A stretch of DNA of 64,000 bases from Pempheris klunzingeri (lineage: Eukaryota; Chordata; Actinopteri; Acropomatiformes; Pempheridae): contig NC_092017.1 of the NCBI RefSeq assembly GCF_042242105.1, positions 15,231,932-15,295,931 of the forward strand. Direction: 5' to 3'. The notes beneath the pieces are model-generated. The model was not told the origin of the DNA, did no database searches, and worked only from the letters and a program-made list of their open reading frames with translations. Made by a program: the position numbers and the translations under genes. This document shows positions 27,701-42,700 of the stretch, in pieces. Within the stretch, counting starts at the first letter, position 1. Every line of letters begins with the position of its first letter.

Positions 27701-30700
27701 TGACACAGTCGCAGTGGTCTCTGCACTTCCTGCTTGACACGTGTAGCTGCCACTGTCCTCAGGTTTAAGCTCTTTGATTTGAAGCTGGAGGACGCAGCCA
27801 TCTTGTTTCATTTCGTACTTCCTGCTAGCTCTCAGTGGCAACCTGTTCTTCTTCCACTGCACTGACACTCCAGGCTTGGACAGTTCACAACACAGAGAGG
27901 CTGAACCGCCCTCCTCAGCCTTCACATTCTGCAATTCTTTTTTGAATAATGGCGGGAGCTCTGGGAAAGACATAAGGGTTGGAGACTAATGGAGTAAAAT
28001 GTTTGCAGTATAACAGAAGAAATGTTTCACACATTAGCAGGTAAGCCTACTTATGAGAAAGCTTAGTGGTATTTGCCCCATGTCATATTAAATCATACTG
28101 AATTTCAGGAGGTTCAGATTATCAAAAAAAAATCATAAGAAAACTATTTGGCTCAAGTTTCTATTATTTCGATCTTGTGGACATTATTTAGAGCTTGATG
28201 ACTTTGTGAAATCTGCAATGCAAATCTCTAGATGCACACACCTTTCACTGACACAGTCGCAGTGGTCTCTGCACTTCCTGCTTGACACGTGTACCTGTCA
28301 CTGTCCTCAGGTCTGAGCTCACTGATGTGCAGCTGCAGGTGGCAGCCATTTTGTTTAATCTCGTACTTCCTGCTGGCTCTCAGTGGCAACCTGTTCTTCT
28401 TCCATTGCACCGACACTCCGGGTTTAGACAGCTCACAGTGCAGGGAGGTTGAGCCTCCTTCCTCAGCCTCAACACTTCTTAATTCTTTCTTGAAGTATGG
28501 AGGAAGTTCTGCAAGAGGAGTTTGAAGGGACAATATTATACATCTTTGTCATATGAGGTACAATGAGTGAAACCACAAGAAGACACAATAGTAGCCATTC
28601 TCTACTCTAGCACAATAGTACACACGGTATTTGCATTTTAAAGCCAGATGTTAAAATAATCCCAGGAAAGTACTTTCTAGACTGTATTCACACTGACAGC
28701 AAAATGAAATAATTAAGTTACATTTGGGTGGAAATTTCTATGTTGGAAAATACAATATTTACCCGAAAGATCACACAATCACAATAAGTATCTTAACTGT
28801 CGAATACGTCACTTTTCTGTGACAGTGAGTATGCTAATGTAGTAAAATTTACTGCACAATGAATTTTGTTGTGTGGATAAACACAGATAGAAGAAACACA
28901 ATTGCTGTTGTATCCACACACCTGTCACTGTCACAGTTGCAGTGGTCTCTGCATTTCCTGCTTCACATGAGTAGCTGCCACTGTCCTCAAGTTTGAGCTC
29001 CTTGATGTGGAGCTGCAGGAGGCAGCCATCCTGCCTCATCTCACAGTTTCTGCTGGCTCTTAGTGGCAATCTATTCTTCTTCCATTGAATTGGCACTCCA
29101 AGTTTCGACAGCTCACAGTAAAGGGAGACTGTACCTCCCTCCTCGGCTTCCACGCTCTGCAATTCTTCTTGGAAGAATGGAGGGAGCTCTGGCAAAATAG
29201 AAGAGAAAGAGCAGCACCGCAGAAATTTGACACAATAAGAACATTTCATAGTATAATTTGACAAATTACTTCTTAAAGAAAGCAGATAAAACAGTTTGCA
29301 TCCATCTACTATCTAAAGGAAATATTTCCATTTTTACCTGTTACAATAAGTTTGGCACTGCTCTGCGCATCTCCTGTATCACAGGAGTATACACCAGTAT
29401 CCAGGGGATCCACATCATGGATAAGCAATACATTTACTTTTCCCTCCTTACGAAGTTCATATTTATCACCATTTCGGAGTGGGATGTGGTTGCGCCTCCA
29501 GGTAATTGGGGAGGTAAAATCAGTGATTGTGCAGGACAGAGTAGCCATCTCTCCTTCCATGATCACAACATCTTTAGGCTTCTCCTCAAATAAAACTAGA
29601 ATTTGAAATCATATACCATTTTTGAGTATGTGCTTCAGAAGAAATCAATTTAGCTGAAATTACTGATTACTAAATGTTACTAAATCCTCTAACCCTTATG
29701 TTTCCGCTCACCTTTGGGCTTAGGAACAACTAGCAGACAAGCAGAGGTCCTCTCCTCCCCAACCACAAACGCCACAGTGCCGGTCTCCTCAGGTGTTGTC
29801 ATGGTCAGGACCAATCGGTGCTGGCGACCCTGGCATGTCATCTGGTTCATCTCGTTCTTCTGCAGAGGATTGGAGCCAAGCCACCAGACACCCTCACTCA
29901 CATCTGTATGGCTCAGCTCACACACAAACACTGCATCCTCTCCTGCTGCCACCGTTATGTCCTGCAGCTCTGCAACAATCCGCACACGCTCTGTGGAGGA
30001 AGAGGAAACTAGATACAGCTGGCTTTTTAGAGACGGAGTGTGATATATTTACAAAAACTTAGGTCAGAATGGCCTCTCGGTTTTTTTCATACCACTTTTC
30101 TTGTACTGTAAATGAGTAAGAAAATAAAATACTAATTAAGGAATAGAGTTTTACTTAAGGATTCACCTACCCCTCACAATCAGCTTGGCAGTGGTCTTCT
30201 TCCCTCTGGTGATACAGCAGTACTCTCCAGCGTCTTCCAGACACAGTTTCGCGATCTTGAGAGTGTGTGTGGGGCCTGTCTGCTTTAAAATGTATCGCCC
30301 TCCTTCTTCCACCACAACGTTGTCCTTCTTCCAAGTGACAGGGACATTAGCACTGGAGACTGCACAAGACAGCAGCACAGATTTCCCTTCCATCACCGCT
30401 TGGGTCTCCAGTTCCTTCTCAAAGAACACCGATGCTGCCGCTGGTAAAGGAGGGACAAAAGACAGCGTGTTACAAAATCTTAATTTATACGTAAACTAAC
30501 AAATATTGATGTAGTTACCATAACAAAATCAGGATCACGTAATTATTGAGGATGAAACAGGTTTACTATTATGAGAAAACAGGGTTCATATTAAACGTGG
30601 AGTTGTGTTCCTAAGACTCCCTACAAACGTACAACAAAGCTCAGCACAAAGAATAATGGTGAATGAGTCTTACTGAATCAGAGCCTACAAGTAGATTCTA

Positions 30701-33700
30701 GGGTGTATAAAGTACTATATGATATGATATACAGTACTATGATGATTATGCAATAATGCCATATACAAACGGTAGCAGCATAGGCATAAGCAAAAGAGCA
30801 GACCATGGTGATCTTAAATAGACCTCCTTATTGCAAAGGGTGCACTTGATATATTCTGCAGTGAATTACACAAGCCATGCGTGAATATAGCAGTCATTAG
30901 AATGAACTATGTCACAGGCTTCACAAGAGTTCACATTTTAGTTGCTACTTGGTGTAAGAAACACAACAAAGCAGCATGTAAAATACCTCTGACGTTCACT
31001 TCAGCCGTTGTCTTCTGCTCTCCAAAAATGCAGCTGTACTCCCCAACATCCTCGGGCTGGATGCTTCTGATGTGCATCTCAGCTATCTTCCCTCTCAGCG
31101 ACATCTGATATCTTCCCCCGTGATAGAGCTGGTCCTCCGCCTTCCACCACTGCACAGGCACCCCGGCCCTGGACAGTTCACAGTGAAGGGACACGTTGCC
31201 TCCCTCTGGGGCCTCCTGGTTCTTCAGACCCATTTTAAAGGTCAGGGGGATTGCTGCAGAAAAATCAAGTTAATGTTGTGTTCTTTTTTTTGTTAATCTG
31301 CTTATGACCTGACTGTTGTGAGCCCAGAATACTACAGTTCGGTTTTGAGAGAAGACAAAACCACTTTTGAGCAATGAAAAGACTGAAGACATAAGAAATT
31401 ACATAACAAAAGAAGGAATTTATAAAATATGCATGACCAAAAACATTTCCACAGTTTGGTTAGAGTAGTACAACATTATGCTGATGATGTCTTTCTTTTC
31501 AAATCTGCATAATTAAACATAATTTATGTCAAATGTCAGTTTTTCTTGTGAGAAGTTTGAGAATGCATTTACAGTCTTTCCTTACGTGTAATGGTGATGT
31601 TGGCTGTGGTCTTGGCGTCACCATAGATGCAGCTGTAAAGTCCGCTGTCCTCCAGCTGCGTGTTTTTGATCGTCAGCTCCATGATGCTGTTTCGGTTTTT
31701 AATCTGGTACTTGAAATTATTCTTCAGCAGCTCTTCTCCTTTCCTCCACTCCACAGTAAGACCGGGCTTAGACAGCTCGCAGCTCAACGTCAGGCTGTTC
31801 TCCTCCTCCACCTGCTGGTTCCTTAACTTTGTCTTGAATGTGATGGGAGGAGCTGCAAGGAGAAGAACCAAGGAGTGGAATGGTTATTCTTTATGAAAAT
31901 GCTCAGTTAATTAGCAGCAATTATTTAATTAAGATTTTTTGATAGTAATTTATAATTGTATCACATTATCATTGATTTTCTATTATTTTATTTTATTACA
32001 TTTTAGTAAGTAATTTCATTTTTAGCTCTATCAAATGGGGATTTGAGTTTTTCCAAATTTTTGACAAAGCCTGTGTTCTGAATGTCCATATTATGAAACA
32101 ATTCAGATATTCTCTCCCATGTTTTCAGTGTGGAATCTCTATCTCACCTTTGACGGTGAGCTCAGCAGTTGATTGGCTGTCTTTAGTCTTGCAGGTGTAT
32201 TTCCCAGCATCACTCTCCTCTATGTTGTTGATAATCAGTTTAGTGAGACGTCCCTCTTGTTTCATCTCGTACTTGTATCCAGGTTTGAGGATGACTCTGC
32301 CTTTCCTCCAGTCCACTGGACCTCCAGGTTTAGACAGCTCACAGCAGAAAACTCCACTGTCCCCTTCCTTCACCTCCAAATTCTCTACCTCTTGTTTAAA
32401 TGTTACAGGAAGTGCTGAGAAAAATAACGACAAATTAAGCAAAATTAGAAACTAGAAATAGTTCACTCTCACTCTCATTTTTGCACACAAGTCTGGGTTG
32501 TTTCTTGCTAGATTTCTCATGACATCTACAGCATTTACTTCGTGGCAGATACAGTTCTGCTTCACTCTGGTTAAGAAACATATCCCCAGCTGAACAGTGT
32601 TTCCATGTGGATTTAGTGAAGCATACCTCTTATTCTGATGTCAGCTGAAGTAACAACAGTACCAACAAAACAGCTGTACTCTGCAGCATCGGAGAGAGTT
32701 AAATTTCTGATCAGCATCTCAGACATCCTGCCCTCTTGCTTCATCTGATATTTTTCTCCCTCCTTCAGAAGTTGAGCATCTTTCCTCCACTCTACTGGGA
32801 CTCCTTGCTTGGAGAGTTCACAGCGCAGTGTCACACTGCCCTCCTCCACAGCTTCCTGGTTCTTCAACTTTTGCTTGAAAGTTACTGGGATTGCTGAGGC
32901 ATGAAAGGGAGATCACAAAATACAGATTAAGATGTGCATATTATCAGAGCATAATTATGTTTTCTGTTACATAATGAGTAATGGCTGTCACCAGTGATGA
33001 TGATGGTGGCAGATGTTCTTATGTCATCACAAGCACAGCTGTATGTGCCACTGTCCTCAGGCTGGCTTTTTCTGATGAGGAGCTCCAGGATGGAGCCAGT
33101 CTGCCTCATCTGGTATTTCTCTCCATTGGTCAACACGTCATCTCCCTTCTTCCACTGCACAGAAGTGCCTGGTTTAGAGAGCTCACAGCAGAGTGTGACT
33201 CCATTACCCTCCTGCACCTGAATATTCTTCAGCTCTTGGAGGAATTTGACGGGCCGTTCTAGAGCAGACCACAGGAGCAATATGAAAATAATTGAAAACA
33301 ATCAAAAGGGGACGATACAAGCCACACCGTTTTAATGCTTTGCCAAGTAGAATGGCAGAGACGTCACCCAAATAAAAACAGTGGATCTTCTGGATTACTA
33401 CTTTCAGATAACTTATCTTAGTGTCCAAGATTTTTGGAAGCTACTCCATCAATGGTAGCACTTTACTCTGTAATTAAATCACCCTAATGAACTAATATAT
33501 TCCATCTTTTCATTTAGTTCTGTGTTGTTTTACACTTTACTCTTAAAGTCAGCTGAATTTATCAAGTTTATATTTTATCTTTTGATATACTGTGAATTCA
33601 TGAGATCTTTGAGTACACTCAAAAGCACTCAAGCAAAACAATGTAACTTACTGTAGTGTAGGCGGTACTCACCGTTCACACTGATTGTAGCTGTTGTCCT

Positions 33701-36700
33701 CTGTTCTCCACATATGCAGGTATAATCTCCACTATCATCCATACTAAGGTCCGCAATCTTCATCTCCACCAGCAGGTCCTTCTTCCTCATCTGGTATTTG
33801 TCTCCATTTTTCAGCAGCTCCCCTCCTCTCCTCCACTCCACCGAAGGAGCAGGTTTGTTCAGCTCACAGCGCAAAACCCCACTGTTACCCTCCGTCACCT
33901 CCTGGTTGACTAGTGGCAGCTTAAAACTGGGCGGTAAACCTGTCAATAAGAGAAAATCGTATATAAATGTCGAACGGCCGCATTTATGTAGTGCTTTTGT
34001 CCAAAGCAAAATTTGCCACTCATTCATCCATTCACACAAACACTGATGGCAACCGGCTATCATGCGAGGTGCTTGCCATTGTAGCCAACAAAGGTATACT
34101 CACAAGAAAATCTTTCATGCCCATGATCATTTTTTTCTATCTACCCATTCAGTTTAAACTGAACAGTGGAATGGATTATTTGATACTACATTATGATATG
34201 GGTATAATGGATAAAGTGGGTGAGTTACATTTTCTATCCCCATGTCACATCCTATATGATGAGATGTCTACAGCATCATTTCACCCAGCTCATGAGAGGT
34301 AATGTACAATACACGGTACTGTAACATTTAGCCATGAGCAGGACAATAAACAGGTGACATGATATGAAACAGTCATTTCTACAATGAGCTTCAATGAAAC
34401 TAGATAATGGAGCGCACACAGTGCTAATTCCCACTGGGATTATTTTGTTCTTTGATGTGCTACATTTGAGCTGACCTCTTTGACATCTGCGCTCAGGTGA
34501 TTCTGTTGAATACATTAGGAAAATGTGAAAAAGGAAGAAGAAATGTGTTTAACAGAACAAGAAACAGATATGTGTGTGGATTTCAACTAAGTTTCTCTTA
34601 CCTTTGACAGTGAGCTCAGCCGTTGATTGGCTGTCTTTAGTTTTGCAGATGTATTTTCCTGCATCGCTCTCCTCTACGTTGTTGATGACCAGTTTAGTGA
34701 GACGTCCATCCTGCTTCATCTCATATTTCTCCCCAGGATTCAGGATCACCCTTCCTTTCTTCCACTCCACAGGAGCTTCAGGTTTGGAGAGCTCACAGCT
34801 GAAAACTCCATTGTCGCCCTCCTTCACCACCAGGGCCTTGAGCTCTCGTTTGAATGTCACAGGAAGTGCTGTTGTGGGTATATTAGAAAATCCTGCATTC
34901 ATTGATTGCATTGGTTTGACTTGAGTTGACCCCTCACTCCTAGATTGTGTTGCAATCCAAGGAGCAGGCATTTTTCTGTTTCAATTCTCTTTAAAGCCAT
35001 AAAAATCTCCCACTTTGGTATCACAGGAATGGGATTTTGCACTATATAAAATGGACATTAACATTTGTACATTTGTATCTAATTTGGTGTCTGTACTTAA
35101 GTCACAGGTACATAAGAGATTATCTGAGACAGCTGAGTCATGAACTCTCCAAGGGCGGCACCGATAACAAGAGCTTTTATCATCATCATCAAAATGACAT
35201 GGTTATATCCATATAACCATTATTTTAAATGTACCACAAAGCTGATATGGGCGACAGGTATGAAATTCCAAAGACTAATGTGTTCCCATTGGTTTTTACA
35301 CTCCTCAAACTTACGTTTCACTTTGACTTCAGCTGTGGTTTTCTCATCTCCTGTGATGCAGCTGTACTTCCCTGCATCGCCTGGTTCAATGTTGAGAATG
35401 GTCATCTGAGCTGTCTTTTCTTCCAGCTTCATCTGGTACTTTCCTCGAAACACCTCCTCCGACAGCACCTGGCCCCCTCTCTGCCACTGCACAGGGACTC
35501 CCTTCTTTGACAGCTCACAGCGTAATGTCACACTGTTCCCTTCTTCAGCCTCCTGGCTCTTCAGGCTAACTTTAAATGTGGCAGGAACAGCTGTTGAACC
35601 AAAGATACTGTTTATGCATGCAAAGCAAAACACAGGTAAGAACATTAAAGAAGAGCTATTCAGGCAGCTCAATGGATTTCTTAAAAAGGGTCAATGGACA
35701 ATTAATAAAGGAAGAAGAGTATATAAGAGTTTAGTTCTTTCCACAAATCTCACACATTGAGCATACCAATAACTTTAACGGTGGCCTTTGTCCTCTGCTC
35801 TCTACACACACAGGTGTAGACCCCGCTGTCCTCTGGATCAGCATCTCTGATGATCAGCTCCAGTGCAGAGTCCCTCTGCTTCATCTGGTACTTCTCTCTG
35901 TTCTCCAACAGCTCTCCTCCAAGCCTCCACTCCACTGGAACACCAGCTTTAGAGATCTCACAATACAGTGTGATGTTGTGTCCTTCCTCGACCTGGAGGT
36001 TCCTCAGCTTTTGCTTGAAGGTAATGGGAAGAGCTGAAAGACAAAGATACAGCACAGTTCGTGACAAACGAATGAATAATCGTAGCCCTTGAAATAAAAT
36101 AATGAAATCAAAGAACAGCAAGTAGCCCATATTTGTGTAACAATATGCTTTGTACCAGTGAAAGCAACGCAGAAATTTAGCATCTTACTGCTTCATCACA
36201 TCGTGTTCTGATCTGATTCTGTCTTTTATGAATATGCCCCTACAACTGAAACAGAATAAATATGAGAACACAATGAAACGCTGGTAATATTAAACACTTA
36301 CCATTAACAGTCAGAGTCGCGGTGGTCTCTATGTTTCCACAGATGCATGTGTAGATGTTGCTGTCCTCAGGTGTTACATCAAAGATCCTCAGTTCAATCA
36401 GCATGTCTCTCTGTCGCATGTGATATTTCTCTCCGTTCCTGATGAGTTCGTTCCCATTCTTCCTCCACTCCACAGTGTGACCAGGTTTGGACAGCTCACA
36501 GCGTAACGTGGCAGTATTGCCCTCCTCCATCACCACATTCCTCAGCTTCTGCTTGAAGGTGACTGGGAGAGCTGGAGGTGACCGTAAATTGAGATAAATA
36601 ATTATTGATGATAAAATATTTATCATTATAAACTTTAGCGGTCAAAAAAGCCTATCACTAAAAGCCATCAGCCTACTGGTAAATGATGTCCTACCAGTGA

Positions 36701-39700
36701 TTTTGACATTGGCAGATGTCATCTGATCAGCACATTCACAGGTGTAGATCCCACCGTCCTCAGGCACAGACTTCCATATCAGAAGCTCCAGGGTGGTCTC
36801 CCTTTTCCTTATCTGATACTTCACCCCATTCTTCAACAGCTCATGATCTTTTGTCCATCGTACTGGAATTCCAGATTTAGACAGCTCACAGCGCAATAGG
36901 ATATTGTTTCCCTCCTCTGCTTGCATGTTCTTCAAATGTTGTATGAATGTAATGGGAATAGCTGGAAAACAAGAGGTGATATTTTTGAATACATACAGTT
37001 ACATAACACGGCTGTGTCATGATATATACAGAACTGAGAAGAAAATCGGGCATCCAAAATATAGTGATAAGTGGCTAACTGGGACATCACAGTCACAGAA
37101 AATGCTGGATTGACTTTCAGATACACTCCTGTGGAAGTGTGGTTTGTTAAAACCATAAACTCCTAAAATCTGGTAAGATAACAGAAGAGAAAAATTACTT
37201 AATGTTAAGTATTTCATATAATTAGGTATGGTAAAATGCACATGAAAGTAAGGAAAGCTTAATGACATACCATGTACTCGGAGGCTTGCTGTAGTGTGGT
37301 GATCTCTACACTGACAGGTATAGTCTCCTGAGTCCTCAGGCTTCACGGCTTTGATGGTTAGGGAAATGATTGTCTTCCTTTGTTTCATCACATACTTGTC
37401 TCCAGCCCTAATACTCTCAAATCCTTTCCTCCAGTGGAACTGGACCACAGGCAGAGAGTATTCACAGGTCAGGGTCACGGTCTCCCCCTCTTTGGCTTCC
37501 ACAGTCATTAGAAGCTGAGTGAATTCTGCTGGGATGGCTAAAAAAAGACAACACAGAGGAAACATTTTCAACAATAAGCAAGGAAGCTAATGTTTTTACA
37601 CACTTTACCTGTGTAATCCTATATAATCAGTCACATGCTTCTGACAGGCAAAAGTAAGCAATAACGGTCCTGCAATAACAGTCCAGTAAAATGCTATTCA
37701 TACCTTTGACAGTTACAACAGCCCTGGATATAACAGATCCAGCGCTGCACTCATACACTCCAGCATCGCTGCTGCAGACCTCCCGAATCGACAGCCGAGC
37801 CTCACAGCCAGAACGACTGGCAAAATATCTTGAGGAGTTCCACATCAGGCAGCCATCTTTGTACCACAGGATGTGACATGGCTTGGAGGTCACACAAGAC
37901 AAAACTAAACCGCCTCCTTCAATAGCCTCGCAGTCTTCCATTGCTTTAGTGATGGTGGGACGCCTCTCTGGTAACATGAAAAGATGAAGCCAAATCAATC
38001 ATCTTCCACTTAAAGAGATGAAGAGGGAGCTTATCCAGCTCAAAAAGAAAGAGACACATCTAAACGTGATTACTGGCGCAACAAACCCCTCCCACAGGAA
38101 CTCCACATCCAAAAAGCCCCTACCACTGGAAAACAAAATGAGGACTTTGCTAAGATGTGTTGCGAAATATTGAATAAATGTTCCATGGAACACATGCTTC
38201 TGATCATTGAAGACATCTCACGACAAAAGAGGACGCACAAAAAGATATTGCAAATCATGAAGCACTTATGAGAGAGAAGCTTTGAAATGATTTCAATTAC
38301 GTCACTGACTCTATTAAACAAACACTCAAGTCATATGAAGATGGCCTGATGGCAACAAAAATACAATACAAATATAATAATAAATGGGCCTTCTTCACAG
38401 AGGACATTTTGCTTTGTCACAGTAGGAAAATCACTGGTGTAGATGATCAAATGAGTGATGGCTGAATTCCATTTAGTTTTAGGGTGCTGGTCTTGTGCAT
38501 GCTGGCTCACTGTCACAGCTTAGTGGGGCAGAGCCATTGTTAATGTTATGAACACCACTATCGAACTACTACAAGTGAAAAAGGCCAGTGGATCAAAGAA
38601 GAAGATTCGCAACATCCATCCAGCAAAAGCCACCTGTCAAACCATTCAGACACCACCACAGCTGACAGTGATTTCCCTAACGACTCCCAACGGCATGGAA
38701 GAAAACAAGGAGGGATAAGAAGAAATCTGGATTCCAGGAACAAGCCCTTCATCTGCCAGCAGTCCAGAATTACCTCTCAGATAAAGTACTCACTTCCCAT
38801 CAACTTTCTGTCATCACCAAAGGCCTAAGCTTTGTCCCTACATGTAAAACAAACTTTTTGAAGACAGATTTATTCTGTTTCTTTAGAAAGGTCAAACTAA
38901 AACATATGTTTGGCAAACTTTGATATTCAAAGGTCTGATAAACCTGCATTTAAGCCCAGCACTTTAATGCCTTATACTTCAAATCCATCTATTCAAAATT
39001 TTTGCAGAATAGCTGAGCAAGAAATCTTTGACTTACTAAAGGACAAACTACCTCCGTTCCTCTCTAAACTCAGCCAAGATGAATATTTGGCCATACAAGA
39101 ACTCTGTAAAGATTCAGATCATCATCAAGCCTGCTGACAAGGGGGGGTGCTATAGTCATTCAGGACATGTCAGACCGCAAAGAGGAGGCCTAAAGACATT
39201 TCTACAGAAAAATGAAGACTAACCTCACCTTTGATTTCCAAAAAAAGATCTCAGATGTCACAGCCTTAACTCTTGAGCTGAACTAGATCTCTAGGAATGA
39301 ATATGATTTTCTGAATTGCAAACACCCTGTAGCTGCTGTATTCTATATGCTGCTCAAAATCCACAAAAGGCCGACCTATTGTAGCCAGCAAAGACTGTCT
39401 ATTAGAAACATTATCTAACTATGCTGATCGTTTCGTCAAGCCATATGTTCAGAAGCTTCCCTCATATATGAAGGATTCCACAATATCCAAAATATCAACA
39501 CTAAAAGAGGTACCTAATATATATTTATATATATACCTATAATATATTTCTGGAGGCCCTCAAGTGTTATCAGATTATTAACAGCATTAACAGACCACAC
39601 CGAGGAAGCACTTCCACCCGCTCCATTTATTTGAGAGGTGGCTGCCTTAGTCTTGAACTATTTCTCATTCATCAGAGATTTCTATCTTCAATGCAAAGGT

Positions 39701-42700
39701 ACATTGATGAGTTCCACTTTTGCTCTGGAATATGCTAATCTATAAATGGGAAGTAGTTATGTCTCCAACATTAACAAAATCCTTAAATGGCCAAGCAATG
39801 AGTTGAATTATTTTGTTAATCTCCACAATAGTATAAATCCTGACCTTCAGTTTCCTCTTGAACATGATCAGAAATGTGTGTCTTTCTGGAGTATGTGGAT
39901 TGAAATATGCAATGGCAGCCTCATCACTGCCCTCTATCAAAAAGAGACAGATAGGAATAAATCCCTTCTTGTCAGCAGTGCTCATCCCAGAGCTTTGAAA
40001 TAAGGCTTACCCAATAGTCAGTTCTGCATGCTGTCAATAGTTGGAAAGGGATAGGTTATTTCTATCTGCCTGTCCATTGTTGTTTCATGTATGCTCTGAA
40101 GGTCTGATAGACCAAACACTTAGCTATTAAAGTGATTTACTGCATAGATTTAAGTGTGTGGAAACCTTTTTTCATTGGGACGTTTCTCTGGTAACATGAA
40201 AAGATGAAACTAAATCAATCCCAAATGAAATTTGACATGAAAAAACAATAAAACGCAGATTAAAGCCTCACCTCTAACCAACAATGAGGCGTACGATCGT
40301 TTGCCCCCTGCTGCAAATGAGATAGTTCCAGTGTCTTTGCGGGCAAGCTGCCTAAATGTGAGGGTGTGGTAGCCTCCAGGCACCATCTGGATCTCATTGA
40401 GCTCATTGGTGTACAGCAGAGTCTCGTCCAGATACCACTTGACTCCAGTATAGTCACTGGGACAAATTCGACACCTGAATGTGACCGTGTCGCCTTCTAG
40501 ACACTCAACATCCTCTAATTCATCCAGGATCAACACCTTTTGACCTGATAGGAACATTCAACAACGACAATAACAAGAAAAATTCAAAAATCCCATAAAC
40601 TTCATATACAGTAGGCTTCTACTGAGCATTACACTAAATGATCTTGGCCCAACAACTATTCTACTGACATGCAGTATCTGTTTAATAACATATTGTAATT
40701 CTGTTAGTAACTATTACATATCAATTCAATGGTTGGGGCCCTGGAAATCAAGGTTTTAATGGACAGTGACAAGCCTATTGTTTGAGTATAAGTGATGCAA
40801 TGCCTTTTGCTCCCTTCACTATGGTCTCACCTTGCACAGTCAGCTGTGCCCGACTCTGCATAGTACCAACATCACATATGTAAATATCTGCGTCCGACGT
40901 CTCCAGAGAGGTGATAGTCAGGGATAGCACCGTACCCTTCTGTCTGATGACATACTTCCTACCAGACCTCAGCTCCACCATGCCCTTCAACCAGGTCACC
41001 CGCTTGGCAGGCCGCCTGGTCTCACACTCCAGGGTCACTTTACCCTTTTCCTCCGCTTGCGTATCCCTTAACTCCCTCGCAAATGTGTGCTGGAGTTCTG
41101 AAATGAACAATGAAGTTAATTAATGCTGTTGTTGTCGAACCACATTGCAAGACAGGGGAACAAAACTGATTTGCACAACTCCACAGTAAAGAACCCTGCA
41201 CTGTATTGTTAATAGTCATCATCAAGCCCTCACCTCTGATCTCCAGCTTAGCACGCGAGACAACGCCTTCAGCCTCACAACAGTACTCTCCAGAGTCTCT
41301 GATGGTGGTATTCTTGATTATCAATCGCGCCAGGTTCTTTTCCACACTCATCTCATACTTAGGGCTCTGCCTGATCAAATGGCCATTTTTCAGCCAACGG
41401 AGGGTGACCTCTGGTTTGGTGATCTCACAGCTCAGCTCTGCGTCCTCGCCTGGCACTGCCTTAACATTCATCAGGTCCCTGAAGATGTGCACTGGCTTCT
41501 CTAAAGGAGGGGAAAACCGTCACTCACGTTTAGGCCTTTTCTGTTTGTGTATGTATCCCAACATACACAAACACAGGTAAAACTGCGCTGATCACTGTAT
41601 CTGAGACAGTCAGGTACTCACCTTTAACAAAGAGCATGGTCCTACAGCTGAGGTCTTTAATCGAGAAGACCACATCTCCAGCGTCAGTCAGTATAGCATC
41701 TCTAATGGTCAGCTTATACTTGCGGCCATTGTTGATAACCTGGATACGGCTATTGGTCACCACCAACTGGCCATTGATGCTCCAGAATGGCTCATCATCG
41801 AGATCATGGGAGACGTGACAATCAAAAGTGCAGCTTTCGCCTTCCAAGACAGATGTTGTCTTTATACGCTGAACAATGGTGATGTGCAAGTCTGTAGATA
41901 AATATAATAAATAATAAATAACAAATTTACATCAAACTGTACCATCTGTGCACCAGACCTAACACTACAATACAGTGATACAAACAATTAACTCCACATA
42001 AAGTTATTAAACATCTTTGTGATGGAATGACATCCAACTGTTGAAAATGCATCAAGGGTCCTATTAATTTCTATTATTATTAATCCCTATTCTCCTATTA
42101 TCAATAATTTGGTGGCACTGTTATCAAAACGTAGACACACTTGATTTTGAAGGCGTGGAGATCTTCTCAAATAGCCAACAACTTTTTTTCTTTCTACTCA
42201 CCATGCACAGTAACTTTAGCCTTGGTCTGGCTAGTGCCCAGATCACAGGTGTACTCCCCAGCATCGTCCTTGCTCAGGGAATGGACGATCAGTGCCATGG
42301 ACTTCCCAAACTGGAGTAGCTCATGTTTATCATCAGCGGTGAGAACTATACCATCTTTCCTCCAAACAGGAGTCACTGTCTCTTTCGATATTTCACACTG
42401 AAGGCAGACTTGGCCCTGTTCTTCTCCTACTGCATCCTCCAGTGACCTCAGGAACACGGCCGGGCGCTCTGGAGTAGAGAACATCATTTATGTGTGCATG
42501 TTTCTCAGAAATGAACACGTTTTATTATCAGAAAAACTCCTAATCATACACTTCAGTCATTCCCCTAGCTGACCTTTGACCTTTAAGATGGTTGTTTCAG
42601 AGAGAAGGCCTGCTTTGAAGATGACCCTGCTCTCCTGTGGCCGCAGCTTCTTGATTGTGAGGCTGTGCATAGTTCCCATGTGCTGGATCCTGTTGATGGC

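Noticed and set aside
25442..29188. Regularly spaced repeats suggestive of an array such as CRISPR
   Set aside because: The repeats are 267-nt Ig exons in a eukaryotic gene with splice sites and introns of unequal length.
38001..40175. Interpretation of the 45-bp repeats and interior as a segmental duplication of obscurin sequence
   Set aside because: The interior has reverse-transcriptase motifs ([26 protein letters not shown]) in order and no Ig-like sequence, so an insertion is the simpler reading.
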